The notes: generated by a model from the letters alone, not told the origin. Shown: positions 10,377 to 23,716, counted from the stretch's first letter. The stretch is DNA of 64,000 nucleotides from Phoma sp. XZ068 (GCA_004835665.1 RBKR01000013.1:1356691-1420690); one strand, 5' to 3'. Numbers and translations: made by a program.

Positions 10377-13300
10377 TTTTAAATACTCTAAAATAAGTAA
10401 TATATTAGAAGATTATATTATTAATAGCACCTCTACTATAACTAATATAGGACTAGTAAGTTATAGACTTAAGGTTACTAAACTAGACCTTTACTATAGA
10501 GATTAATCTAAGCTTAAGGACTAGCTGCTCTAGTTTAACCTTTTCTTTACCTTCTAAGGTGCAACTATTAATAAGAATTAGAAAGTTAAACTAGTAGCTT
10601 CCTATATATAAGGCAATATATTTAAATAGATTAAGCCCTTTATATAGAACAAGATAATTAACACTATGTCTATTAAAGACAATATATAGCTTAATAATTT
10701 TAGATACTTTAAAGACAAGATCTAACAAATCTTTAGAGTCTCTAATATACTAGTTATTACTAGATATAGTATATAGCGCATTTATTAGACTACTTTAGCT
10801 ACTAACTATACTGCAGAATTCTAGGCTTTAGCCTATAACATAGACTAGGACAACACTATACTAATAATAATGTTTTAACAAGGACTAAAGCCTAAGGTTA
10901 AGAAAGAACTTATATATACTAGTATAAAGATTAATACCCTTAACAACCTTACTAGTAAAGCTATTAATATTAATATTTAACTCTATAAACTCTAATAAGA
11001 GCTGTATAATAACCTATATACTTAAGTTATAACCTAGTTACCTTAACTACTATATAATTAATAGTGCAGTAACACCTACTATAGAGGCTATAAAAACAGC
11101 TATTACCCTAATATAGAATATAGAATCTATAGCAACACCTAGAGTAAATACTATAGACCTAAGGTAATAGACCTGTCTAATATCTATAAAGGACCTACTA
11201 CTATACTATATTAGAATAAAAAGAATAAAAGATATAATAATAGGAACAAGAGTAGGAACTACTATAATTATAGTAAGCTAGGATATTTTACTAAGAACTA
11301 TTATTTAAAGAATAAGGTCTTCTAATAGATTAATATTATTACCTGCACCTTATATAATAAGAATATAGATACTAGTAAATAAGAAATTCTTACTAAAGAA
11401 ATTAGACAACTTCTTATAGACTCTAAGCTAGAATATATATATAAGACTATACCTAGAATTCTAGAAGTCTACACTAGACCTAAGACACTATATTATAAAT
11501 CTTATACTATATAGACTTTAGATTCTAAGGATAAGCTAATAATATAGAAGTATAATAAGAATATTAGGTAAGGTAATAATAAATTATGCAATACTGTCTA
11601 TAGACAGCTTACCCTAGAACTACTTAAAGAATACTTATAATATAATAGTAAGGAATACCCTGCACTCTTATAAGCTATATAGGAAATAGAAGCTAAGCAT
11701 ACACAAGCCTACCTTTTATACAACTCTAATACCTTAAGTTAATTTAAATAGTAATTAATAAATAGTATACTATAGGATAAAGATTAGGCTAAAGAAATAT
11801 TCTAGGAATAGGCAGAATAAAACTATGCAATAGTAGCTAAGCTTAAATGCTAGAACTGCAACCTACTATAAAAAGATAAACTAGACTTTACTTAACTAGT
11901 AATTGCCCTATAAATATAAACTGCTATATTATATAAGATTAATAAATAAAACCTATTCTACTATAAAATATTATAGAAGTAATGTCTATATAATAGATGC
12001 AAGGAATATTATAATAAGAAAGTTAGATACTAAACATTCCCTATTAACATGTAATAATATAAGGAGGAATAGTATTAGTGTATATAAGTATAATACTTAG
12101 ATTACTTATTTAATAAGTATATATAATTATACTTTCTAGAGTATATATGCCCTAAAGATATTCTAGATATATAGATAATTATTAATAAAGCCTATAAAGA
12201 ATATTAGTAGTAGCTATATATAAATAAGAAATGCATATACTATACTAGTAAGAAGAAAGTCTATAGATTTAAACTAGAGTAGTATTTTTTAGGCCTACGC
12301 TAACTAGCTCCTAGTATAAGACTATTAATGCTATTAAAGCAGACTTACTTACTAAACTACTAATCTTTATTAATAGATAAAGATTTATAGTAATATTAGA
12401 CTTAGGAGCAGAGGGTAGCTATATCTTAGAAGCTATAGTAAAACAAGCTAGACTCTAGTTGCGTAGAAAAGAGATTACCTATATCCTTAGAGTAGCTAAT
12501 AGGTAGTTAATACTAGATAACTTTATAGTTACTTATAAGACTAATATACTATTAAAGTTAAGAAACTATAAGGAGGTATTTACCCTTAATATCTTTAGAA
12601 TAGCTATCTATAATATTATATTAGGAATCCTCTAGTTATAAAAGTATAACCTAAGAATTAATTAGAAGACATCTAAGCTTTTGTTTAGATATAGATATAG
12701 TATAACTATATTAGAACCTATATAGTTTATAATATAACTAGTAGATAAAAAGAAGATTAGTAATATCTCTTTAAATAAGACGCGCTAAGATAGAGTAGTT
12801 AACTCTATAGATACTAAACGCCCTACAGGTTATAAAGTAAGAGTTAAGGAGAAGAACAGTGCACCTCTTAATATTCTAGATAAATATAAGAGTTATAAAG
12901 AACTCTTCTATAATAAGAAGACTATAAAGGTATTACTATAGTATAAACTCTAGGATTATAAGATTAAGCTCTAGGAAGGAAAGATACTAACTTTTAGGCT
13001 AATATATAAACTATTAGAAAAGGAACTCTAAGTACTTTATAAGTATATTAATAAGAACCTTAAGAAGAGATTTATTAGATAATTAGAATTACCTATAGGA
13101 TACTCTATTCTCTTTATACTAAAGAAAGATAGCAGTAACTAACTATATATTAACTATTAAAAACTTAATAATATTACTATAAAAAACAGGTACTCTTTAC
13201 TAAATATATCTAAGTTATAAGATTGCTTAGCTAGAGTATAATACTTTACTGTGCTAGACCTATAAGGAGCGTATAACCTTATATATATAAAGGAAGGCAA

Positions 13301-15640
13301 GGAATAGAAGATAGTATTTAAAACCTATTATAGCCTTTATAAGTATATAGTTATACTATTTAGGCTAACTAACGCGCTAGCTATATATTAAGAACTAGTT
13401 AATAATATGCTAAGGGCACACTTAGACAGGATAGTAGTAGCTTACTTTAATAATATCTTAGTATACTTAAAGATATTAAGAGAATATATTATATATATAA
13501 AGGAAGTTCTTAACTACTTAGGACAAGCAGACCTCTAACTTAAACTAGAGAAGTATAAATAGTATAAGGAAGAAGTAGAATTTCTTAGCTATATTATAAG
13601 AAGATATAGAATTAAGATAAGTAAGAAGAAAATATAAGTTGTTAAAGACTAGCTAACCCTAATAATAGTTAAAGGAATCTAAGAATTCCTTAGGTTTATT
13701 AACTTTAACTAATACTTTATTAAGGACTACTCTAAGAAAGCTCTGCTGCTTATAAAGCTTATATAAAAAGATATACTATTTTATTAGAAGTAGAAATAGG
13801 AAGATATATTCTAATTACTTAAGTAAGTATATATTAAGCTACTAATATTAGTTACTTTTAGAAGTAATAAACTACTATAAATTAAAACTAATGCCTTAGG
13901 ATTAGTATTAGGAGTATGCATATTATAGGAATAAGATAGTAAATAGTACCTAGTTGCCTATTACTTAAGAAAGTTTTCTAGACTAGAAGAATAATATAAT
14001 ATTTATAATAAGGAACTTATAGTAATTATAAACGCGTTAAAGCACTAGCAAATCTATATAGAAAGCTGCTTAGAACTTACTATCTTTATAGACTATAAGA
14101 ACCTAGTATACTTTACTATAACTAAGAAGCTTAATAGCTAATAGGTATAATAGTTAGAACTACTAGGATAATATAAGTTTAAGATAATATATACTCTAGG
14201 AAAAGACAATGTAAGAGCTAATATGCTAAGTTAATAATATAACCTTGCAGGAGAAAAAATAATTAAAGAACATACTATCCTATAGATATATAAGGATAGG
14301 TTACTAGAACTATCCTAGTAGCTTAATAATATAATATAAGTCTAATAGAAATAATATATACCTATAGTAGTACTAGAGGAACTACAGATAGAAATTATTA
14401 TATAATATTATAATAATCTACTTTATAGATACTCTAGTATAATATAAATAATAGAACTTATTAGACAACACTATAAGTTTAGCTATATAAAGGACAAGGT
14501 TACTAAGTTTATTAAGAACTGTGTTAATTGCCAATAGAATAAACATAGCACACACGTAAAATATAGAGAAATATAAGTAATAGAGCTACTAATAGCACTA
14601 TAGATAAATATTATAATAGACTTTATTATATAACTACTAATCTCTAAGGACCCTGTTATAGGATATACCTATAACTTAATCTTTATTATAGTAGATAGGT
14701 TTACTAAAGCAGTAGAAATAATACTATTTTAATATAGCTATACTATAGAGTAGCTTGCATAAGTGTTTCTAGATAGAATTATCTATTACTATAGTATACT
14801 AGAATTAATTATTAGTAATAGAGATAAGCTATTTATATTAAACTATTAGACTACACTTATAGCAGCTATTAGTACTAAGAAAAAGCTATTAACTATATAC
14901 TATCTACAGATAGACAGACAAATAGAAAGAATAAATTAAACTATAGAAATATACCTAAGGATATATAGTAACTAGGAGCAAGACAACTAGGTTTTACTAT
15001 TACCTATAGTATAAATTATATATAATAATAAATTATTAGAAGTAATAGGTATAACACTGTTCTTTATAAATTATAGGAGATACTTAAATCTCTTTATAAG
15101 ATCTCTTAATAGTAATATCTAAATAGATTTAGTAATAACCTTAGTATAAAGACTAAAGAAAGTATATTAGAAATTGCTTAAAAATATTAATAAAGCCTAG
15201 TAATAAGCAATCTCTTATATTAATTAGAAAAGAAAAACAGCACCTTAGCTAAAAGAGGGGGATAAAGTCTATCTTCTTATAAAAAACTTATAAATATAAA
15301 AACTAATAAAAAAACTAGATTATATTAAGGTTAGGCTATTTTTTATTTCTAGGTAAATTAGCCCTATAAACTATTAACTTAAGCTACTATAGGATACTAG
15401 AATATACTCTATATTTTATATATTACTACTAGAACTAGTAGACCCTAATATACTAATCTAGAAGGACTTCTACTACTAGGTAGAGAAAGAGACTAAGTAA
15501 GAAGTTAAAAAAATAATATAATACTAAAAGAAAGGCTATAAGGATAAATACCTAGTTAAATAGTTAGGCTACCCTAATATAGAAAATATATAGGAGCTAG
15601 TTATAAACTTTATAAATTACTAATAACTGCTAAACTTGTT
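10377..15640 (+). pseudogene. gag-pol remnant of the 9828-16748 element
   Basis: Domains were read through the RIP stops. Gag lies at about 10440-11240, with a damaged CCHC zinc knuckle at about 11255-11305. An aspartic protease core reading LDLGAEGSYI is at about 12395. Reverse transcriptase is at about 13040-13640, RNase H about 13850-14120 and integrase about 14390-15100 (HHCC zone, then catalytic core). A chromodomain-like tail is at about 15420-15620. The order PR-RT-RH-IN-chromodomain is that of Ty3/Gypsy chromoviruses, whose chromodomain steers integration to heterochromatin. Non-functional. Confidence 0.85.
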
Positions 15641-15654
15641 CTAAAGTTTATAGA

Positions 15655-16190
15655 GGTATCTAGCAAGTTAAGCATAGCCTATATTATAGAAGAGTACTCT
15701 ACTAGCGCATCTACTATAGGGCAGTTTATCTCCTTAGTATAGATACCTTTGCCTAACTCCTCTAACTTGTTTACTAGGCACTTAGCTTTCTTTATAGCCT
15801 TATTCTTTGCTTAGGCTAAGATCTTCTTATTATATAGTAACTATATAATTACTTTAGATAATAACTTTTTATCTTCTTCTACCTTCTTTTTATATTTAGC
15901 CTGTGTCTTGTCTAGAGACTTCTAGGAAAAGTTAATGCATAGATATCTAATATAGATATACTTAGTATATTTTAGATAGTTTATAGAAGGTATAATAAAA
16001 TAATTATAGCCTAAAGTAAAGTAATAATTATAGGAGATAGGTGTAATAGTGTTATAGTAATAGATTTTAATACTAAGATGTAGATGCTTTTAGGCAGCAG
16101 AGGATATAATAATATAACAGGAACTAAGTAGTAGTAGGGCTATACTTATAAAGAATAGCTAATAAAACTTAAGGCAAGTTCTAGAAGAAG
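15655..16190 (-). pseudogene. Antisense reading frame between integrase and 3' LTR (type B)
   Basis: On the minus strand, opposite to gag-pol, a protein-like frame can be followed through a few RIP-type stops. A lysine-rich helical part (KTQAKYKKKVEEDKKLLSK) is followed by KKAKCLVNKLEELGKGIYT, suggesting a coiled coil. The same frame is present in the element at 41243-47995 (about 46935-47485). It is not part of the standard gag-pol set. Function is unknown. Its preservation as a readable frame in two copies suggests it was once a gene carried by the element. Confidence 0.5.
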
Positions 16191-16199
16191 AGGGGATAG

Positions 16200-16748
16200 T
16201 ATTATAATCTACTTATAACTAGCTAACTAGAATACTAATAGCCTTAGATACTAATAGCTTTAATATAATAGTTATATAGGGCTTTCTATATAGTATAGTT
16301 ATAGCATAGTTTTATTATAGGTTATATAATAAGCTTACCTCTTGGTAAGTAAGCTAGGTAGACTATATATAAGGGCTTATGCAGCTTATGTTAAGCTTAG
16401 TAATCTTAGCTTATATAGCTTATAGTAAGCTAGGTAAGCTACTATAATTATTATAGTATATAGTAATTAGGAACACTGCCCTTATAGTATTATATTTAAC
16501 CTAATTAATATACTTTATTATTAGAATCTCTACCTATATGTTAAGATAGATAGATTAACTATCTATACTCCTTACTATAACCTAACCTTTAAGATAGACA
16601 GTTTACTCTATACTACTTATTATTATCTATAGTTGCTATAGTGTTTTACTAAGTATCTATACCCTCTATAATCTACTGCATATCTATTTATTCTAGAGAA
16701 CTAACCTTAGAAGTATTTATAAGCTTTACTTAGGATATAACCTTAACA
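16200..16748 (+). repeat. 3' LTR of the 9828-16748 element
   Basis: 549 bp, starts TATTATAATCTAC and ends ATAACCTTAACA. It is followed by the CTAGC target duplication. Confidence 0.9.
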
Positions 16749-19495
16749 CTAGCTATTATTCTATACTTTTAAGTAACCTATCTATATATTAGAGTTTACT
16801 CTAGTATACCTCTTAATAATAGTAAGCTATTATTCTATACCTTCTAGTAACCTATTCTACCTCTACCTATACCTATTTCTAAGAACTAATAGAATAATAT
16901 ATTATAAGCTTTACTTAGGTATAACTTTAATACTTTAAATACTCTAAGATAAGTATATCTCTAGAGAATATAGAAGATACTCTAAGTTATTTCTAACCTA
17001 GTAAGATAAATATACTAAATACTAATACTCTAGCCTAGAGTATACTTAGTATTAATAAGCTAAATATCTTCTATAAAAAGTAATATAAGCTAGATAACTA
17101 GCTAATATAGTAGGACCTCTTTTTTCTCTTCTAAGAAAGTAGGGTACTAAGTAAGTAATAAGTTACTTTTATAGCTAGCTATATATATAGACCTATATTC
17201 TAATAAATTAAGCTATTTATCTAATAGTATAACTAAGGTAAAATAATAGAAAAGAAAAATAGCTAGATAAGAGATTTTAATAGCTTTAAGTATAGAATCT
17301 ATTCTATTTTTAGGATCTATAATAAATTAGCTATTATATAATAAAATATCTAATATATCTAATAGACTAAGTCTACTACTAACTATACTACTAAGTTCTA
17401 GTAACTTACTATACTTATAAGCTAGAATAACCTAGTATTAATAATAATATTTTAATAAGGCCTTAAGCCTTAAGTTAAGAAAGAGCTAATATATACTAGT
17501 ACTAGTATTAATACTCTAGATAACCTAGTATATACTATAATTAATATTAATAATTAGCTCTATAAGCTTAAATAAGAACTCTAAAATAACCTAAGGGCCT
17601 AGATACCTATATAGCTTACTTAACTACTATAAGAAACCTAGCATAGCTATATACTAAGGTATAATAATTAAGAAAGATATTACTAACTAAATATAGGGCG
17701 CTATATCTATAGTAATATATAAGCTAAATACTATAGACTAGAAGCTATAGACTTATTAAACCTAAATAAGGGACTATAGTAGAAATAAACTAGTAAAATA
17801 GGCAAGCTACTAATATATTACTTATATAATAAGCTAGAACACTATATATATAACTATTAAATAAGGAACAAGGTATATTAGTAGGTTAATACCTTTACTA
17901 GCCCTAGCTAGAAATAAGCTATTAATACTATTCTAGAAGATATACTACTATAACTTTCTATCTAGCTAAATAGAGTTAGAGTAACTATACTCTTAGACTT
18001 AGATACTTAAGAGAACTATATATCCTATACTATAATTAAATAAGCTAAGATTAGAGTATACCTTAAAGACTAGCTATACCTACTTAGAGTAGTAAATAGT
18101 AAGCTAATACTAGAAGAGGATACTATTATATATAAAGTAGTAGATATACCCCTCTAGGTACTTAACTATAAAGAATAAATTAGTCTAGATATACTTAGAA
18201 TAGCTATCTATAATATTATTCTAGGTCTCCTATAGCTATAGAAGTATAACCTATATATTAACTAAATAATATAATAAATCTTATTAAATAACTATAGCTA
18301 TAGTACTACTAAAGAATAAGTAGAAATAATAGTATACTATTTATTTAATAAATACTAATATAGTGCTACTATACCTAATTCTATATAGTATATAATATAG
18401 CTAGTAAATAAAAGAGAGATTAGTACTATCTCTTTAAGTAATAAGATATACTAAGATAAGGTAGTTAACTCTACCTATAGTAAATAATATACTATATAGA
18501 GGGTAAGAGAATAGAAAATAGCTAGTATATCTCTTAATATCCTAGATAAATATAGTAACTACTAAGAACTATTTTATAATAAGAAAATAATTAAGGTACT
18601 ACTATAGTATAAACTATAGAATTATAAGATTTAATTAAAAGAGGGAAAGGTACTAATATTTAGACTAATATATTAACTCTTAGAATAGAAACTAATAGTA
18701 CTCTATAAATATATTAATAAGAACCTTAAAAAGGGTATAATCTGTCTATTAAAGTCTCTAGCTAGCTATTCTATTATATTTATACTAAAGAAGGATAGTA
18801 GCCTATAGCTATATATTAATTATTAGAAATTAAATAATATTATAATAAAAAATAGGTACTTATTACCTAATATATTAGAGTTATAGAATTAACTTACTAG
18901 AGTATAGTTCTTTACAGCACTTAATCTATAAAGAGTATATAACTTAATATAGATAAAGGAAGGAAAGGAGTAGAAAATAGTATTTTATACCTACTATAGC
19001 TACTATAAGTACCTAGTTATACTATTTAGGCTAATAAACGCTCTAGCTATATACTAGGCACTTATTAATAATATACTCTAAGCCTACCTAGATTAAATAG
19101 TAGTAGCTTACCTAGATAATATCTTTATTTACTTAACTATAATAGAAGAGTATATCTAGTATATTAGATAAGTACTAGAATATCTATAGTAGGCTAACCT
19201 ATAGCTTAAACTAAAGAAGTATAAATAGTATAAGAATAAACTAGAATTTCTAGAGTTTATAGTAGGCTATAATAGAGTAAAGATAAGCTAGAGTAAGATA
19301 TAGGTTATAAAAGACTAGCTAATACTAATAATAGTTAAGAGAATCTAGAAATTTCTTAAATTTATAAACTTTAACTAATATTTTATTAAAGACTACTTAA
19401 CTAAGGCTCTGCTACTTACTATATTAACTTAGAAGAATACCCTTTTTATCTAGAATTAATAGTAAAGTAATATATTTAAGTTACTTAAATAGGTA

Positions 19496-19558
19496 ACGTA
19501 CCTCACGGGCGAGCCGGTCACCCGAGCGAGCCGGTCACTTTTGCCAAGACCACACCAA
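19496..19558 (+). repeat. Left terminal inverted repeat of the DNA transposon
   Basis: 63 bases starting ACGTACCTCACGGG, an exact reverse complement of 21295-21357. Inside it the 13-mer GCGAGCCGGTCAC occurs twice (19509-19521 and 19526-19538), 17 bases start to start. This looks like a pair of transposase-binding sites. Confidence 0.95.
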
Positions 19559-19624
19559 CACTGCAACTACTTTGCAACACTACAGTGTACAACTAGAATG
19601 TACTGTAGGCTAAAGTGTATTAAA

Positions 19625-21277
19625 CTAATCTACAGTACTTTGCGCATCATTATTGCATGTTCGCGCGTTGTGCCCTGCCTCACCACACGTGCCACAGCGT
19701 CTTAAAGGCTGAGTGCCAGGTTCAACACGCGCTCTCTTCTTTGCCTTCTTTCCATCGCTGCGAGCGTTAAACTCCTTTAGAGTAGTTAGCCGCAATCCTT
19801 CACTAAACGTTAGTGTCCCTTCACGCTGGATTCGCTTTCTTTTGTGTGATTTACGGCGTGTAGCGGCCTCATTAGCTGCTTCAAGGTCTGCAACTTGGTT
19901 GCGCACCAAAACTAGTGAATGCGCTATCATCTCTGCGCCTTTGGTGAGCTGATTAAGGGCATTAACCATTGAAGTTGGCGAGCTGTCAGCGTGTCTCTGA
20001 ATCCTTTCTCGAATCAGCTTCGATTGTGACCCAAATTCTAGGGTGTTGCTTGGTGTTCTAGACTCCCACGTACTCTCATCCACAGTAGGTAGTGGTGGAG
20101 TACACAACCGCACTTCGAGCTTTGATATCACAGCCTCTGGGTCAAGTGGGACCAGGCCAGCACCTCTGAATCCTCCCTGTATGTTGCTCTTAGTGATTGA
20201 GGCGTCAAAAGCTGCTTTAAAGCACGGCAAGAACTCAAGTTTAGTGATGCGAGTAATCTTGCTCCGCATTAGCTGCTCAGCTTGGCGGCCATATGCCTTC
20301 TTCAGAGAGGCAAAACATCCCACATCAAGCGGCTGCAGCAGGTGCGACGAGTGTGGAGGCATACACAGAGTGATAATCTTGTGTTCCTCACAGTACTGGT
20401 GGAAATCAACCGAGTTGTGGCTCTCATGGCCGTCCAGAACAAGCAGCCGATAGCTGCCAACAGTGCGCGCCTTGGTGTGCTCATCAAAGTGCTTTAACCA
20501 CTTAACTCCAAGCTCATTGTTTGTCCAGCCGTTGTTAGAGACATTAAGAACCCAGTTGTTAGGTATACTAGGCTCTTTGTACCAGGCAGAGAGGTGGTGC
20601 TTGCCAGAGAAGATGATAAAGGGTGGGATGGCCCACCCCTTTGCATTGATGCCCTGGATGATACTAGTCCACTCTCGGTCGCCCTGCTGCACTGTCTTTG
20701 GCCTTCCTCGACGCTCAGAGCCTGTGACAACAGCTCCTGTGGATATAACGCCCATCATAAACCCAGACTCATCGAAGTTGTAGGTGTCGTCATCCAGAAT
20801 ACCATACTTAGCTTTGGTATTCTCTACAAGGCGGAACCAGCCCTGAATCACCCCGGGATCCTCACAGAGGGCTCGCTTGTAGTCGTACTTCCGATTGAAC
20901 TTGACTTTCAGCTCTGGCCGACGCTTAACAAAGGTGCTAGCCCAGTTCTTGCCAACAGGGGGCTGGTGGCGCTCAGCAAGGAGAGAATTAGCCATATCCT
21001 CCACATCAGCAAGCCGGGGCGAGTATCCTCGCGCGTCCAGCTTTAATACATGCTGGACAATCACCTCCTCTTCAGTGCTTTTCAGCTTCATTGAGTTGGG
21101 CTTGCAATCGCGTCGTGGGGAGGTTCCAGCAAGTCGATCACTAAGCGTGCTTTGAGAGACTTTGTAGATAGCTGCAGCGCGTCGCTGAGACAGTGTCGCG
21201 TCTTGTTTAATAGCCTGGAGGGCAAGCTGTATATCTGCTTCGTTTAAGGGCCTTGTTGCGTTACTGCGTTGAGACAT
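19625..21277 (-). CDS. Pogo/Fot-type DDD transposase, intact
   Basis: 550 aa, ATG at 21277-21275, TAG at 19627-19625, no intron. The N-terminus (about 12-50) is a Psq-type helix-turn-helix (LNEADIQLALQAIKQDATLS, then RRAAAIYKVSQSTLSDR). A CENP-B/Tc5-type DNA-binding domain follows (about 65-130). The DDE_1 catalytic domain is at about 150-390, with aspartates at D169 (NFDESGF), D282 (LVLDGHESH) and D318 (QPLDVGCF), a D35D spacing. The C-terminus is basic (KSHKRKRIQ; KKAKKRARV, likely nuclear localisation) and ends in a CCHC knuckle at C528, C531, H536 and C541. Such enzymes cut and paste the element into TA sites. All key residues and both inverted repeats are present, so the element may be mobile. 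Codon use and GC content are ordinary, unlike the DNA around it. Confidence 0.96.
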   Translation of the reverse strand: MSQRSNATRPLNEADIQLALQAIKQDATLSQRRAAAIYKVSQSTLSDRLAGTSPRRDCKPNSMKLKSTEEEVIVQHVLKLDARGYSPRLADVEDMANSLLAERHQPPVGKNWASTFVKRRPELKVKFNRKYDYKRALCEDPGVIQGWFRLVENTKAKYGILDDDTYNFDESGFMMGVISTGAVVTGSERRGRPKTVQQGDREWTSIIQGINAKGWAIPPFIIFSGKHHLSAWYKEPSIPNNWVLNVSNNGWTNNELGVKWLKHFDEHTKARTVGSYRLLVLDGHESHNSVDFHQYCEEHKIITLCMPPHSSHLLQPLDVGCFASLKKAYGRQAEQLMRSKITRITKLEFLPCFKAAFDASITKSNIQGGFRGAGLVPLDPEAVISKLEVRLCTPPLPTVDESTWESRTPSNTLEFGSQSKLIRERIQRHADSSPTSMVNALNQLTKGAEMIAHSLVLVRNQVADLEAANEAATRRKSHKRKRIQREGTLTFSEGLRLTTLKEFNARSDGKKAKKRARVEPGTQPLRRCGTCGEAGHNARTCNNDAQSTVD

Positions 21278-21294
21278 TGCAGGTAGAGTGAAGT

Positions 21295-21357
21295 TTGGTG
21301 TGGTCTTGGCAAAAGTGACCGGCTCGCTCGGGTGACCGGCTCGCCCGTGAGGTACGT
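21295..21357 (-). repeat. Right terminal inverted repeat of the DNA transposon
   Basis: 63 bases, exact reverse complement of 19496-19558, followed by the TA duplication at 21358-21359. Confidence 0.95.
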
Positions 21358-21656
21358 TATATATTAAACTACCTACCCTAGTAATATTCTATAGTTATAA
21401 GCCTATATAGATTAAGACTAATATATTAGATCTAGTACTTAGGGTATATACTATATAGAAATAATATAGTAGATAGTACCCTATTACCTACTACTTAAGA
21501 AAGTTTTCTAGACTAGAAGAATAGTATAATATATATAATAAGGAGCTACTAGTAATAGTATTAGCTTTAGAATACTAGCAGATCTATATAGAGAGCTGTT
21601 CTAATCTAATAGTATATATAAACTATAAAAACCTAGTATATTTTACTATAACTAAG

Positions 21657-23716
21657 TATTATAATCTTAGAAGAAGAGGTATAGTATAATAAAGTTATAG
21701 TTATAAATTAATAGCACAGAGCTAAGAAGACTATATAATATCTTATAGTCCTATAGAAGTAAACTATACTAAGAATATAAGATAGTATAAGATACTATAT
21801 ATATATTCTATAGAAACTATAAACTACTTATAGAAACTATAGGGCCTTCTATAGAACTTTATAGGATATTATAAGAAATATAGGACACTCCTTAGTATAT
21901 AGTAATTAGGAACACTACCCTTATAGTATTATATTTAACCTTATTAATTAACTTTATTATTAGAACTTAACCTAACTTTTAAGCTAGATAGATTAACTAT
22001 CTATACTACTTATTATTAAAACCTATAGTTATTATAGTGTTTTACTAGGTATCTATACTAACCCCCTCCTATACTAGTACTTATCCTAGAGAACTAACCT
22101 TAGAAGTATTTATAAGCTTTACTTAGTTTATAACCTTAATATTTTAAATACCTCTAAGATAAGTACTACTTTAGGATCCTATACTACTCCTAGTAACTCT
22201 AATATATTATACTATATAGCTAATAATAACTTTAATATAGAAGAAGAGGCCTAGGCCCTTAACTATAGCTTAGTCTACCTAGTAGCTAAACCTAAGACCT
22301 TTAATAGTACTTAAGAGAAGCTAGAAGACTAGCTTATAAAGTTTAACTTATTCTTTATATTCTAAGAAGAATATATCTCTAAAGAAAAATAAGTTACCTT
22401 TATAGCTATATTTATAAAGGATTATACCTTTACTTAGATTAAGCCTTTTATCTACTATTACTATAGAGAAGGTAGATTAACTAATATTAACTTATAGATA
22501 GAGGATTTTAACCTGTTTAAGGAATAGATTAGACAAGTATTTAGAGTATATAATAAACTAACTATTACTTATTATAATATTTAGTATATTTAATAGACTA
22601 TATTAGCTACTAACTATACTGCTAAGTTTTAGCAGCTAGCTATATTTACTAGCTAGAATAACACTATACTAATAACTATATTTAAATAAGGCCTTAAACC
22701 TAAGGTTAAAGAAGAGCTTATATAAACTACTATAGTAACTAATATATTTAATAAACTTATTAATAAATCTATTAGTATTAATATTAAGCTCTATAACCTT
22801 TAACAAGAATTAAGAAAGGACCCTTATATATAAACTATAACTTATATTATTTGCCTACCTACAGCTCTATATAACTAATAGTATAATAATAACTTTTACT
22901 ATAGATAATATAGTCTCTAATACTAACCTAATATAGGATACTATATCTATAGTAATACTTATAGCAGCTACTATAGACCTAAGGCTATAGACCTGTCTAA
23001 TATTAATAAGGGCCCTATAAATATAAAGCTATAATAGAATAAAAAAAAAAGGTATAGTAATAATAATAGTAATAAGGACAGAACCTATTATAACTATAGT
23101 AAACTAGGCTACTTTACTAAAGATTACTAATAGAATAAAGTATTCTAGTAAATTAATATACTAGTTATAATACTAGAAGGTAAAGATATAGGTAATAAAT
23201 AGGAGATTCTTACTAATAATATAGGATAACTTATAGTAGACCTAGAGTTAGGATATAAGGTAGATACTAAGTACTAAAATATAAGTATTACTTAATCTAT
23301 AATACTATACTATAAGTCTTAGGCTATATAGATATCTAATACTAAAGAAACTATACTATAACTACCTAGATATTACCTAGAAGAAGATAATAATAATTAG
23401 GAATAAATAGTATACTCTACTACTATATAGTGCAAGGTATAATATAATATATACTATTAAGAATATAAGTAATATAAAGTTTAAAAGGCTAATAATAAAG
23501 CCTATACTAAGTTATATTAAGACCTAATTATCCCCTCTATTAAGGTAGATAATAAAGAAAACTAGTATAATAAGTTATATAAGGAATACTAATAATATTA
23601 TTAAATAAAAGTATATTAGAATTAGAACTATAATTACCTAGAACTTAATTATAGCCTAGACTCTAGAAACCTATATTATAAAGTACTATTATAGACAGTA
23701 TACTACTGTAATAGAT
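21657..23716 (+). mobile_element. Gypsy element 5' part (LTR subfamily A), 3' end missing
   Basis: The LTR at 21657-22141 (485 bp, TATTATAATC...CCTTAATA) interrupts the RNase H of the element starting at 9461. Gag follows (about 22200-23100, damaged zinc knuckle near 23085-23130), with the gag-protease linker up to 23716, where the next LTR cuts it. No continuation is found in the window. Confidence 0.8.

Larger units (their letters stand above)
9828..16748 (+). mobile_element. Complete RIP-mutated Gypsy chromovirus-type element (LTR subfamily B)
   Basis: Two 549-bp LTRs (9828-10376 and 16200-16748) flank an internal region. The five bases CTAGC precede the left LTR (9823-9827) and follow the right LTR (16749-16753), a perfect target-site duplication. 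Total length is 6921 bp. It lies inside the LTR of the element starting at 9461. All reading frames are destroyed by TAA and TAG stops in former glutamine and other codons. Confidence 0.9.
19496..21357 (-). mobile_element. Intact pogo/Fot-like DNA transposon (Tc1-mariner superfamily)
   Basis: A 1862-bp element of normal GC content inside AT-rich RIP-mutated DNA. It is flanked by TA on both sides (19494-19495 and 21358-21359), the usual target of this superfamily. Perfect 63-bp terminal inverted repeats (19496-19558 and 21295-21357) enclose one complete transposase gene. It sits between the reverse transcriptase and RNase H of the Gypsy element starting at 9461. Lack of RIP damage shows it arrived after the surrounding repeats were mutated, or that it has not been subject to RIP since. 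Confidence 0.95.
9461..21656 (+). mobile_element. Gypsy retrotransposon, interrupted twice and lacking its 3' end
   Basis: The LTR starts TATTATAATC at 9461, is interrupted by the complete element 9828-16748, resumes at about 16754 and ends CTTTAATA at 16932 (about 546 bp of LTR). The internal part has gag-like sequence at about 17050-17900, a protease-like stretch near 17990 (LLDLDT followed by NYIS), reverse transcriptase at about 18650-19480, the DNA transposon insertion 19496-21357, and RNase H at 21360-21656. It is then cut by the LTR at 21657. Integrase and 3' LTR are missing. RIP has placed stops throughout. Confidence 0.75.

Noticed and set aside
11903..12100. 65-aa gene in the 9828-16748 element
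   Set aside because: Chance open frame in AT-rich gag-pol sequence, not shared with other copies.
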